From: Thermoleophilia bacterium
Lineage (GTDB): Bacteria; Actinomycetota; Thermoleophilia; Gaiellales; SKUG01
NCBI GenBank assembly: GCA_025964435.1
Contig: JAOPYV010000056.1
Span: 1 to 33,081 of the forward strand
DNA length: 33,081 nt
Direction: 5' to 3'
The notes below the pieces were generated by a model, which was not told the DNA's origin, made no database searches, and saw nothing but the letters and a program-made list of their open reading frames with translations. Shown here one piece after another: positions 23,614-30,670 of this stretch. How positions within the stretch are numbered: position 1 is the first letter of the stretch; every line of letters begins with the position of its first letter. Both the position numbers and the translations under genes were made by a program.

Positions 23614-25032
23614 ATGCACCGCCAGCTCAGCTTCCTCCGCGCATTTCCCGTCTTCTTCCTCGCCGTCCTGGCCCTCACACTCGGCGCGCTCCCTGCCAGG
23701 GCCGGCGCCGCGACGCCGTGGTCGGTGATCTCCGACCGCACGGGCGGTGCCACCGACGCGCCGGCAGTGCTGCGCGGCACCGACGGTCGTCTCCACGTCG
23801 CTTGGCGCGACACCGACGGCGCGACCTCCGGCCTTCGCTACCGCGTCCAGTCGCCGCTCGGGAAGTGGACTGCCACGACCGCCATCACGTCGGGCTGGAG
23901 CAGCATCACCAACCCGGGATTGACGGTCGTCGACAACCAGCTCGTCGCAGTCTGGGCAGGCACTGCCGGCGCAGCGCCCGAGCCGCGCTCGACAGGCCGT
24001 GCCTGGTTCGCCGTCCTCACCGACAAGGGCTGGATCAGCCCCGCCGAGGGCTTCACCGAATCCGGCGCACCGACCAACTCCGGTTCGATCTCCGCCGCTG
24101 TCACCCGTGACGGAACCCCGTGGACCATCTGGAACGGCGGCGCCGGAACGTTCGGCGCGCACGCCAGCTTCCTCCGCGCCGGCACGGAGCAGAGCCTCGC
24201 CCAGCCCGGCTGCTGCCAGGACCACGCGAACGTCGCGCGCGACGTCAAGACCGGCGACGTCCAAGCCGTCTACCACTCGAACGAGCCGGGCAACAGCGGT
24301 ATCTTCCGCCGCCGGCTCGCGCCCGAGGCCGGTGCCCCGGTCCGGCTGGTCGGCGGAGGCACGAGCGCTGCCGGCGTGCTGCGCCACGCCCGCATGTCGA
24401 TCGCCGCACGCACCTCCGGCGGCATCTACACCGCCTACTGCGATACCTCCTCGTGCGCCCGGATCCGCGTGACGGGCACCGACGGCAAAACGCTGACCAT
24501 CGTGCACCCGGGCACTCGCCCCGTCGCCGTCGACAGCGTCGGCGTCTCGCCCGCACCCAACGGCCGGCTCTGGGTCCATTGGGGCGACGGCAGCTCGATG
24601 TGGGCGGCGCGCAGCAACACGGCCTTCACCAAGTGGGGCGCCACCGTCAAGCTCGGCCTGCCGATCGGCACGAAGGGCAGCCCATGGTACGCCGCGGCCG
24701 ACGGCACGAAGGGATCGCTCGACATCATCGCCAACATCACCGCCGGCACGAGCCTGCGCCTCTGGCACCGTCGCGCGCTGCCCGGGCTCTCGGTCACCGG
24801 GAAGACCACCATCCTGCCGTCGAGCCGCCTGCGCAAGGTGACGCTCACGATCCACGATGCGGGCGTCGGTGTCCGCGGACTGGTCCGTTTCGCCGGCGTC
24901 GAACACACCACCAATGCGACCGGCGTCGCGACCTTCATCGTCTCGTCCGCGAAGCGTCCCGGCCGCTACGCGGTGTCCGGCTCCGCCGCCGGATTCTCGC
25001 CCATCGCCTCCACCTACGCGCTCCGCGGCTGA
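23614..25032 (+). CDS. Secreted beta-propeller-like protein with C-terminal Ig-like domain
   Basis: A 472-residue exported protein. Residues 1-32 are a Sec signal peptide ending in PARAGAA. The body contains about seven repeats of a strand ending in an aromatic pair: LHVAWRDT, LVAVWAGT, WTIWNGG, VQAVYHSN, IYTAYCDT, LWVHWGDG and LDIIANIT, each about 45-55 residues apart, as expected for a beta-propeller of the sialidase/lectin kind. No sialidase Asp-box or catalytic triad is visible. A final beta-sandwich (about 390-472) resembles a carboxypeptidase-regulatory or Ig-like fold. It follows the polysaccharide operon, so binding a surface glycan is possible, but this is inference. The start has only a weak G-rich Shine-Dalgarno sequence. 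Confidence 0.75.
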   Translation: MHRQLSFLRAFPVFFLAVLALTLGALPARAGAATPWSVISDRTGGATDAPAVLRGTDGRLHVAWRDTDGATSGLRYRVQSPLGKWTATTAITSGWSSITNPGLTVVDNQLVAVWAGTAGAAPEPRSTGRAWFAVLTDKGWISPAEGFTESGAPTNSGSISAAVTRDGTPWTIWNGGAGTFGAHASFLRAGTEQSLAQPGCCQDHANVARDVKTGDVQAVYHSNEPGNSGIFRRRLAPEAGAPVRLVGGGTSAAGVLRHARMSIAARTSGGIYTAYCDTSSCARIRVTGTDGKTLTIVHPGTRPVAVDSVGVSPAPNGRLWVHWGDGSSMWAARSNTAFTKWGATVKLGLPIGTKGSPWYAAADGTKGSLDIIANITAGTSLRLWHRRALPGLSVTGKTTILPSSRLRKVTLTIHDAGVGVRGLVRFAGVEHTTNATGVATFIVSSAKRPGRYAVSGSAAGFSPIASTYALRG

Positions 25033-25085
25033 GCCCCACAGCGGGGATTCAAGCCAGCGCGCATCTCGACCGATGGGACGCCTAC

Positions 25086-26954
25086 ATGTGTGGAATTGCA
25101 GGAATCTACGACCGTGATGGCAGCAGCGACCCCGCCGCCATCTCCCGAATGCTCGACGTCCAGGCCCACCGTGGCCCCGATGGCTCCGGAACGTGGGCCG
25201 ACCCCGGCATCACCCTGGGCCATCGCCGTCTCGCATTCCTCGACCTGAGCCCGGAAGGCGCCCAGCCGATGGCGTACGCCGAGGGGCGCTACGTCATCAC
25301 CTACAACGGTGAGGTCTACAACTTCGTCGAGCTGCGTGCCGAGCTCGAGCGCGCCGGCCATACCTTCCGCTCGACCTCCGACACGGAGGTGCTGCTCGCC
25401 GCCTACGCCGAGTGGGGTGTCCAGTGCCTCGACCGCCTCAACGGCATGTTCGCCTTCGGCATCTGGGACCGCCGCGAGCGCACCCTCTTCGTCGCGCGCG
25501 ACCGCATCGGCGTGAAGCCGCTCGTCTACACCTGGGATGGCTCCCGCTTCGGCTTCGCCAGTGAGGCGAAGGCGCTGCACGCAGCCGGCCTCGCCGGGGG
25601 TGGCGTCGACGCGACCGCCGTCTACGAATACCTTGCCCGCGGCTACACCTCTGCAGGTCGCTCCTTCCACGAGGGCGTCCAGGTCCTCGAGCCCGGCCAC
25701 GCGCTGCTCATGAGCGATGACATGCCGCTGCGCACGTGGTCGTGGTGGAACCCGGCGCGCGAGGAGGACGCCGCGGTCGGCAGCGCCGCCGAGTGGGCCG
25801 ACCAAATCGCCGAGCTGCTCGACGACGCCGTGCGCATCCGCCTGCGCGCCGACGTGCCGGTCGGTGCCCACCTCTCCGGGGGACTCGATTCCAGCGCCAT
25901 CGTCGCCGCTGCTGCGCGACACCACGGCGGCGACGCCGACTTCCAGACCTTCACCGGCGCCTTCACCGACGATGCCGCCAGTGACGAGCGTCAGTGGTCG
26001 CGCGCCGTCGCCAGCTACGCGGGCGTCGCCACGAACGAGGTCGAGATCGGCGTCGACCAGCTCGCCGAGCACTTCAACCGCATCCTCTGGCACATGGACG
26101 AGCCGATCGCCGGGCCTGGCGTGTTCCCGCAGATGATGGTCTGCGACCTCGTCGCCCAGCGCGGCATCAAGGCCGTGCTCGGTGGCCAGGGCGGGGACGA
26201 GCTCTTCGCTGGCTACCTGCGCCATCGCGCGCTGCACTGGAAGCAGGGCATGCAGTCCGGCTCGGCGCTGGGCCGCGCCAATGCCGCGCTCGAGCTCGCC
26301 AGCCTCGCCCGTGGTGAGTGGCGCCGCGTGCGCCGTACGAGCACCCGTGTCACCGATGCACAGCTGTCCCCGGACTTCCTCGATCGCGTTGATCCGATGG
26401 TGCGCGAGGAGGTTCGCCGCGGCTCCCTGCAGAGCACGAACGTGCGCGAGCTGATGTGGCATGACCTCAAGGCCTACCTGCCGGCGCTGCTGCACGTGGA
26501 AGACCGTACGAGCATGGCCGCGTCGATCGAGAGCCGCACGCCGCTGCTCGACTACCGCCTCGTCGAGCTGTCGCTGCGAATCCCGTCGGAGCTGCTCTTC
26601 GAGCGCGGTGCGCCGAAGCCGCTGCTGCGTCGCGCCGTCAGTGACTGGCTCCCGTCCGAGGTTGCGAACCGCCGTGACAAGAAGGGCTTCCCGACTCCGC
26701 TGCACTGGTGGGAAGACCGCCCGGCGCTGCGTGACCTGGTGCTCGACCTGACCACGCGTGGCCGCAGTGGCGGCGCCTGGAACCTGCCCAGCGAATCAGG
26801 TGGCGCGGTCTTCCGCGACAGCTACCTCGCCGAGGCCACCGGCTTCCAGGCGAGCGAGCTGTGGACCGTCCTGACCGTCAACGGCTGGCTCTCGAAGCTC
26901 GACCACGGGGCATACGCCAAGCCGCTCGACACGTCCTTCCGCGCCGCTGCCTGA
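25086..26954 (+). CDS. asnB: Glutamine-hydrolysing asparagine synthetase / AsnB-type amidotransferase
   Basis: A 622-residue class II amidotransferase with the nucleophile Cys2 (MCGIAGIYDRDG), RGPDGSG near 34, ITYNGEVYNF near 75 and SDTEVLL near 97 in the glutaminase domain. The synthetase domain has the ATP pyrophosphatase loop LSGGLDSSAI near 264, GGQGGDELFAGY near 365 and VEDRTSMAASIESRTPLLDYR near 475. It makes asparagine from aspartate, ATP and glutamine, or, in polysaccharide clusters, amidates a sugar acid (WbpS-like). The length fits the AsnB family. It stands 53 bases after the secreted protein gene and follows the glycosyltransferase/epimerase operon, which leaves its true substrate open. 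Confidence 0.9.
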   Translation: MCGIAGIYDRDGSSDPAAISRMLDVQAHRGPDGSGTWADPGITLGHRRLAFLDLSPEGAQPMAYAEGRYVITYNGEVYNFVELRAELERAGHTFRSTSDTEVLLAAYAEWGVQCLDRLNGMFAFGIWDRRERTLFVARDRIGVKPLVYTWDGSRFGFASEAKALHAAGLAGGGVDATAVYEYLARGYTSAGRSFHEGVQVLEPGHALLMSDDMPLRTWSWWNPAREEDAAVGSAAEWADQIAELLDDAVRIRLRADVPVGAHLSGGLDSSAIVAAAARHHGGDADFQTFTGAFTDDAASDERQWSRAVASYAGVATNEVEIGVDQLAEHFNRILWHMDEPIAGPGVFPQMMVCDLVAQRGIKAVLGGQGGDELFAGYLRHRALHWKQGMQSGSALGRANAALELASLARGEWRRVRRTSTRVTDAQLSPDFLDRVDPMVREEVRRGSLQSTNVRELMWHDLKAYLPALLHVEDRTSMAASIESRTPLLDYRLVELSLRIPSELLFERGAPKPLLRRAVSDWLPSEVANRRDKKGFPTPLHWWEDRPALRDLVLDLTTRGRSGGAWNLPSESGGAVFRDSYLAEATGFQASELWTVLTVNGWLSKLDHGAYAKPLDTSFRAAA

Positions 26955-27021
26955 CGACTCCGTATCCGCCCCCGGGCCTACACTGGGAAGGGAGCAGACG
27001 GACGACGCGAGGGGCACGATC

Positions 27022-28032
27022 ATGGCGAAGACGGTGGAGCAGATTCGGAGCGAGTACGGCACCGCTGGAGGTCGCGCGTTTTTCGCGGAAGGCCGCTTCG
27101 CCGTCGTCAACTGCACCTTCAAGGACGGCCGCAACGGACGCTTCGCGACCGTCGAGCTGCGTGACGGCACCGGCTCCTTCACGGCCCGCGCCTTCGATGC
27201 ACCGCTGGTCGCGGGCATCGACACCGCCGGTGCGATCGACGCCCGCGTGAAGGTGGAGGAGTACAACGGCTCGATGAGCGCCATCATCAATGCCTGGGAC
27301 GCCGCCGAGCTCTCGACCGACGACATCCTGCGCCTCGGCGGGCTCGACCCCGACGTGCACGCCTCACGCGTCGCGACGCTCGACGCCTGGCTCGACGAGT
27401 GCGACGGCACCGTCTACGGCGACGTGCTGCGCGCCTGCTTCGCAGCGCCCGGCACCCGGGACGACTTCTGCATGGCGCCCGCCGCCGTGCGCCTGCACCA
27501 CGCCGAGCCCGGCGGCCTCGTGCGCCACCTCGTCGAGGTCGGCCTCGCCGGTCTCGCGCTGCTCGACTCCACGGGCGAGGAGTACGACCGCCCCTACTTC
27601 CTCGCGGGCGTGTTCCTGCACGACCTCGGCAAGCTCGACACGTACACCCTTCCGCCGACGATCAGCTACACGGCCGCTGGCCTGCTCGGCGAACACCAGG
27701 TCTGGTCGATCTTCCGCCTCGGCAAGGCCTGCGCGAAGGTCGGCGTCTCGGCCAGCATCGAAGCCAAGCTCGTGCACATCATCGAGCAGGCGCACGGCGC
27801 CTACCGCCACGCCCAGTGGCAGGAGCCGCTCGGCACCGAGGTCAAGGCACTCGCCAACGCCGACTTCTTCTCGTCCCGCCTCGGCGAGACCGACAAGGAG
27901 CGTCGTTCGCAGGAGGCGCTGGACCAGCTGCTCGCTGACGAGGCGTCCGCCGGCGCGGCACGCGGCTTCGAGACGCTCGACGCGGATTCCGAGCCGTCGC
28001 AGCCCGAGGCTGCGGGTCCCGTGCTGTTCTAG
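27022..28032 (+). CDS. YhaM-like OB-fold/HD-domain 3'-5' exonuclease
   Basis: A 336-residue protein with an N-terminal OB-like domain (about 15-95; ATVELRDGTGSFTARAFDA) and an HD phosphohydrolase domain. Metal-binding positions follow the YhaM pattern: HHAEPGGLVRH (159-169), FLHDLGKLDTY with H200-D201, GEHQ with H225, an EQAHG segment in place of SHHG (H258) and ALANADFF with D281. Such enzymes degrade RNA or single-stranded DNA with Mn2+. The last 30 residues are acidic and disordered. ATG 27022 follows GAGGGG. A TACACT box at 26978-26983 could be its -10. Not linked in function to the genes around it. Confidence 0.82.
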   Translation: MAKTVEQIRSEYGTAGGRAFFAEGRFAVVNCTFKDGRNGRFATVELRDGTGSFTARAFDAPLVAGIDTAGAIDARVKVEEYNGSMSAIINAWDAAELSTDDILRLGGLDPDVHASRVATLDAWLDECDGTVYGDVLRACFAAPGTRDDFCMAPAAVRLHHAEPGGLVRHLVEVGLAGLALLDSTGEEYDRPYFLAGVFLHDLGKLDTYTLPPTISYTAAGLLGEHQVWSIFRLGKACAKVGVSASIEAKLVHIIEQAHGAYRHAQWQEPLGTEVKALANADFFSSRLGETDKERRSQEALDQLLADEASAGAARGFETLDADSEPSQPEAAGPVLF

Positions 28033-28058
28033 CCCGCCTGCAACGTTTCGCTTCCCCA

Positions 28059-28098
28059 CCCCGATAGTCCGTTGGACGGATAACGGGACGAATCGGGG
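28059..28098 (+). promoter_or_regulatory. RNA hairpin covering the Shine-Dalgarno region of the 101-residue membrane protein
   Basis: CCCCGAT (28059-28065) pairs with ATCGGGG (28092-28098), and inside it GTCCGTT pairs with AACGGGAC with one bulged base. The 3' arm holds GGGG of the likely Shine-Dalgarno sequence GGGGAA, six bases before the ATG. Folding would hide the ribosome site, suggesting translational control; it could also serve as a weak terminator of the preceding HD gene (stop at 28032). Confidence 0.5.
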
Positions 28099-28103
28099 AA
28101 CAC

Positions 28104-28409
28104 ATGTCAGGCATCGCACCAAGCACATTCATCCGCACGTTCGCGATCGGGACTGGCGTCGCAGTCGGCGTCGCAGCCGGCGGAGTCAGCGCATCAGCCG
28201 TCAAGACGGCACGCGATCCCGACGCCTCCGACTTCGCGAAGCAGGTGCCCGTGATCCAAGGTGCGCTGGCGGGCATCGGCCTGATCGGCGGCACCGGCCT
28301 CGTGCTGCGTGCCTCCGCGCGCGATCCCTTCATGGCCATCGCCGCCGCCGTGGTCGGCATCGGCGCACTCGGCACTGCCGTCGGGCTCGGTGTCGGGAAC
28401 GTGATCTGA
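28104..28409 (+). CDS. Small three-helix membrane protein of unknown function
   Basis: A 101-residue protein with three hydrophobic, Gly/Ala/Val-rich helices: about 10-32 (FAIGTGVAVGVAAGGVSA), 50-68 (IQGALAGIGLIGGTGLVL) and 76-98 (MAIAAAVVGIGALGTAVGLG). The Gly-spaced helices suggest tight packing or oligomers. No family is recognised. It starts with GGGGAA six bases upstream and is preceded by a hairpin that can cover that site. It is the last plus-strand gene before a convergent terminator. Confidence 0.65.
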   Translation: MSGIAPSTFIRTFAIGTGVAVGVAAGGVSASAVKTARDPDASDFAKQVPVIQGALAGIGLIGGTGLVLRASARDPFMAIAAAVVGIGALGTAVGLGVGNVI

Positions 28410-28445
28410 TCCACGTTCCGCGAACCACGAGAACACAGCATCGAA

Positions 28446-28484
28446 TGCAGGGGGGGCGCGACAGCTTGTCGCGCGCCCCCTGCA
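28446..28484. terminator. Bidirectional GC-rich terminator hairpin
   Basis: The arms are 28446-28463 and 28467-28484, 18 bases each with one mismatch, and the loop is GCT. It stands between two converging genes (stops at 28409 and 28509) and would end transcription from both sides. There is no U-tract on either strand, as in many high-GC actinobacterial terminators. Confidence 0.8.
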
Positions 28485-28508
28485 GCAGCATCTCCGTTGC
28501 GACGTCGT

Positions 28509-29669
28509 TCAGCGGTCCGTCGTGAAGACGACTCGCGTGCTCGAGGTGTTGCCTGCCAGGTCGCGTGTGGTTGCCGTCATGGTGAGTTGGCGAGCACCAG
28601 CTCGTGCGAACAGGGACCGGCCGAATGCATTCAGCGTGACCCGCAGGCGGCGCGCCGTTGCGGTCGGGAGCGAGGCGCGAGCCACTCCCACGACCCGGGT
28701 GCCACTGCGGAGCACGACCGTGGTCGTGCAGCCCTCGTTGCAGCTGAGGTCCAGGCGCATGCCACTGCGACGGATGACCGCGCGGTTGCGCGTGATGTCA
28801 CCGATCACGACACGGGGACGTGCGATGTCGTCGCGGACGATCCCGACCGCCGCCATCGCCGTCAACACCGGCACTCCGATCACGGGGAATGGTGCGGCGG
28901 CGGTGGCCTGACCGGTGTCCCGGTTGATCTTCCAGAGCCGCAACGTCGGCGAGCCGACCATGCGGAACGCGGCGTACCCGACCTGGTCCGCAGCGATGTC
29001 GTACTGGACCTGGCCCAGGGCATTCACGCCAAGCGCGCCCCGTGTGACGAGTGTCCCGTTGTTGGGCGGATCCTGGCGGACGAGCACATCGCGGGTGGTG
29101 TCGATCCCGGTGAGCTCGGTCGTCGTCGGTGCAGCCGCCCCGAACACGCTGTTCGTGTACGCCACTGCGTAGACGTTGGGATCGGATCCCGCATTCGCGT
29201 CGCCCACCTGGAAGGCCAGGTTACCGTCGACCGCTGCGACCGCCCCAGTATCTGGATGGACACGAAGGTTCTGCTCGGAGTTCGAGACGATCCGGATACG
29301 GTCGACCTGTGGATTGAAGTCGAACCCGAAGGCCGTACCGACGAGCGTCATCGGCTCGCCGATCGACTTGGTCGCGCCCGACACCGGATTCACGACGAGC
29401 AATCGACCAGCGCTGCTCAGCATGTACAGCTGGCCGGTGGCTGGCCGCTGGTCCATGCCCACGATGCGCTCACCGGTGGCAAGCCCCTGCAACCTCGTGG
29501 TGCGATGGATCGCCCCGGGCGCCTGCGAGGTGAATTCCACCAGGGTGTTCTGCGGGGTCGTGCCGTAGAAGGCCTCGGCTGCGGGAGCGGTCGTCGGCGC
29601 GGCGAGCGCCGCAGCTGCGGCTGCGAGCACCGTACATTTCTGGACGAGACGGAGATGGGACGTGGACAC
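28509..29669 (-). CDS. Secreted DUF4394 protein with C-terminal Ig-like tail
   Basis: A 386-residue exported protein. GTG 29669 is chosen: GAGGAG lies 5 bases upstream and the signal peptide (VSTSHLRLVQKCTVLAAAAA, cleaved near residue 31) begins there, although the frame is open to 29729. The DUF4394 domain (about 35-270) has the repeats GERIVGMDQRPATGQLYML and FGFDFNPQVDRIRIVS, then LRVHPDTGAV, suggesting a beta-propeller. The last 100 residues form an Ig-like sandwich with paired cysteines (DLSCNEGCTTT) and end in TTRDLAGNTSSTRVVFTTDR, a tail often seen on secreted Solirubrobacterales proteins. Function unknown. Its upstream region holds the structured RNA and terminator. Confidence 0.82.
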   Translation of the reverse strand: MSTSHLRLVQKCTVLAAAAAALAAPTTAPAAEAFYGTTPQNTLVEFTSQAPGAIHRTTRLQGLATGERIVGMDQRPATGQLYMLSSAGRLLVVNPVSGATKSIGEPMTLVGTAFGFDFNPQVDRIRIVSNSEQNLRVHPDTGAVAAVDGNLAFQVGDANAGSDPNVYAVAYTNSVFGAAAPTTTELTGIDTTRDVLVRQDPPNNGTLVTRGALGVNALGQVQYDIAADQVGYAAFRMVGSPTLRLWKINRDTGQATAAAPFPVIGVPVLTAMAAVGIVRDDIARPRVVIGDITRNRAVIRRSGMRLDLSCNEGCTTTVVLRSGTRVVGVARASLPTATARRLRVTLNAFGRSLFARAGARQLTMTATTRDLAGNTSSTRVVFTTDR

Positions 29670-29847
29670 GTGGACTCCTCGGGAGACGGGGATCAAGGAC
29701 AGGAACGGGACTGACGGTGCCCCGACCATGGCGCCCTACGCACGGCGGACGCGCAGCGATTTCGACATTCCCGAAGAACGTGCGCGAGGGTGACCGCGCC
29801 GGAGCTGCAGCGCGTGCGTGGGGCGGCTGGCGACATCCGCGTTGCCC
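29670..29847. other. Non-coding part of the 407-base gap before the DUF4394 gene
   Basis: Between the DUF4394 start and the U-tract at 29848 the only clear element is its Shine-Dalgarno sequence (GAGGAG on the minus strand, about 29675-29680). Neither strand has a convincing frame. The promoter of the DUF4394 gene is probably here, but no -10/-35 pair stands out. Confidence 0.5.
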
Positions 29848-29889
29848 AAAAAAATGGGAGGGGATCCGACGCCGATCGGATCCCCTCCC
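29848..29889 (-). terminator. Intrinsic terminator with perfect 14-bp stem and U7 tract
   Basis: GGGAGGGGATCCGA (29856-29869) pairs perfectly with TCGGATCCCCTCCC (29876-29889) around a 6-base loop. Seven A residues at 29848-29854 give a U7 tract on the minus strand one base after the stem. This is the strongest classical terminator in the window. Confidence 0.92.
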
Positions 29890-30076
29890 CAGTTGCTTTG
29901 GAAGGGTCTAGCTATGTCGGGAAGCACAGTCGCCGAACCGTGAAACCCGGGTGGGACTACAGGAGCAGATCTCGCCAGAAAGCTGGTCCCGATTGTCGTC
30001 CCGTGGCGCCGTTGCCGGTGCCACATCTCTACTGAACCATGGAGTTGCGAATCGTGCAACCCCCGAGATGGTTCAA
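29848..30076 (-). ncRNA. Probable structured RNA (small RNA, 3' UTR or attenuator leader) ending in an intrinsic terminator
   Basis: Read on the minus strand, four folds precede the terminator: a stem TGAACCAT/ATGGTTCA (30033-30075) enclosing GTTGC/GCAAC; GTGGC-a-CCG-GCAA-CGG-c-GCCAC with a GNRA tetraloop (30003-30024); a GGGAC/GTCCC stem enclosing two small stems, CAG/CTG and GAG/CTC, i.e. a three-way junction (29953-29990); and a stem CACGGT/ACTGTG with a GU pair inside GGG/CCC (29919-29948). The GNRA loop, GU pair and U-tract all favour the minus strand. It begins right after the stop of the Ala/Pro-rich protein gene. No match to RNase P, tmRNA, SRP, 6S or a familiar riboswitch was recognised. 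Extent and transcription are inferred. Confidence 0.5.
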
Positions 30077-30583
30077 TTACTTGAGCGGTGCCGGAGCGGC
30101 GGAATCACAGCCTGCTCCGCCTGCGCCCGCAACCGTGCCCGGAGGGGCGGGTGCCACCTTCTGGAGCGGTGTCGGAGTCGGCACCTGAGCAGGCGTCTGG
30201 GTGGGCGTCTGGACCACCTTGCCGCCAGGGCCGCCGCCCGTGGCGCCCGCAACGCCCGTCGCGGGCGCCTGCTGCATGAGCGTGACGAGCGAGCTGATCG
30301 CCTGGATCACGCTCTGGAGCTGCGTGATGAGCGCCGGATCCAGCTGGGCCGCACCAGCGACTGCGCCACCGCCGGCAACCTTGCCCGGTGCTCCGCCACC
30401 GGCGATGCCGCCGACGGTCGTCGCGACGGGCGCTGCTGCCGCTGCAGGGGCCGGAGCCGCCGTCAGCGCTGCAGGTGAGCCCGGTGCCGCGGGCTGTGCG
30501 CCCGGAGCGATCGGTCCGCCTGCCGTGGTCGTGGCGGGCAGTGCGGGGGTGGCGCTGAGCGGTGCTGGTGCTGATGAGCACAT
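30077..30583 (-). CDS. Ala/Pro/Gly-rich low-complexity protein
   Basis: A 168-residue protein made mostly of Ala, Pro, Gly, Thr and Val. Only the centre looks folded: QLDPALITQLQSVIQAISSL, continuing to LMQQA (about 80-107), an amphipathic helix that could form a coiled coil. Cysteines occur only at residue 2 and near the end. There is no signal peptide or membrane segment. AAGGG lies about 9 bases before the ATG. The clean frame, Shine-Dalgarno sequence and strong terminator downstream support a real gene, but low complexity in GC-rich DNA can mislead. Function unknown. Confidence 0.55.
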   Translation of the reverse strand: MCSSAPAPLSATPALPATTTAGGPIAPGAQPAAPGSPAALTAAPAPAAAAAPVATTVGGIAGGGAPGKVAGGGAVAGAAQLDPALITQLQSVIQAISSLVTLMQQAPATGVAGATGGGPGGKVVQTPTQTPAQVPTPTPLQKVAPAPPGTVAGAGGAGCDSAAPAPLK

Positions 30584-30670
30584 GTTCGTTGTCCCTTGTC
30601 CGGTATCTCGTCCAGCTTCAGGGAACCACGGAATCGCGAAACCGGCCAGAGCCCGGCCGAAATTCGACCG

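Noticed and set aside
23005-24906. Long minus-strand frame across the repeat region
   Set aside because: It runs antisense to the third GT4 and the secreted protein gene, is composed of biased residues, and has no start context.
29736-30059. Short open frames on both strands within the structured RNA region
   Set aside because: They cross the perfect terminator hairpin, have no Shine-Dalgarno sequence and look random in composition.
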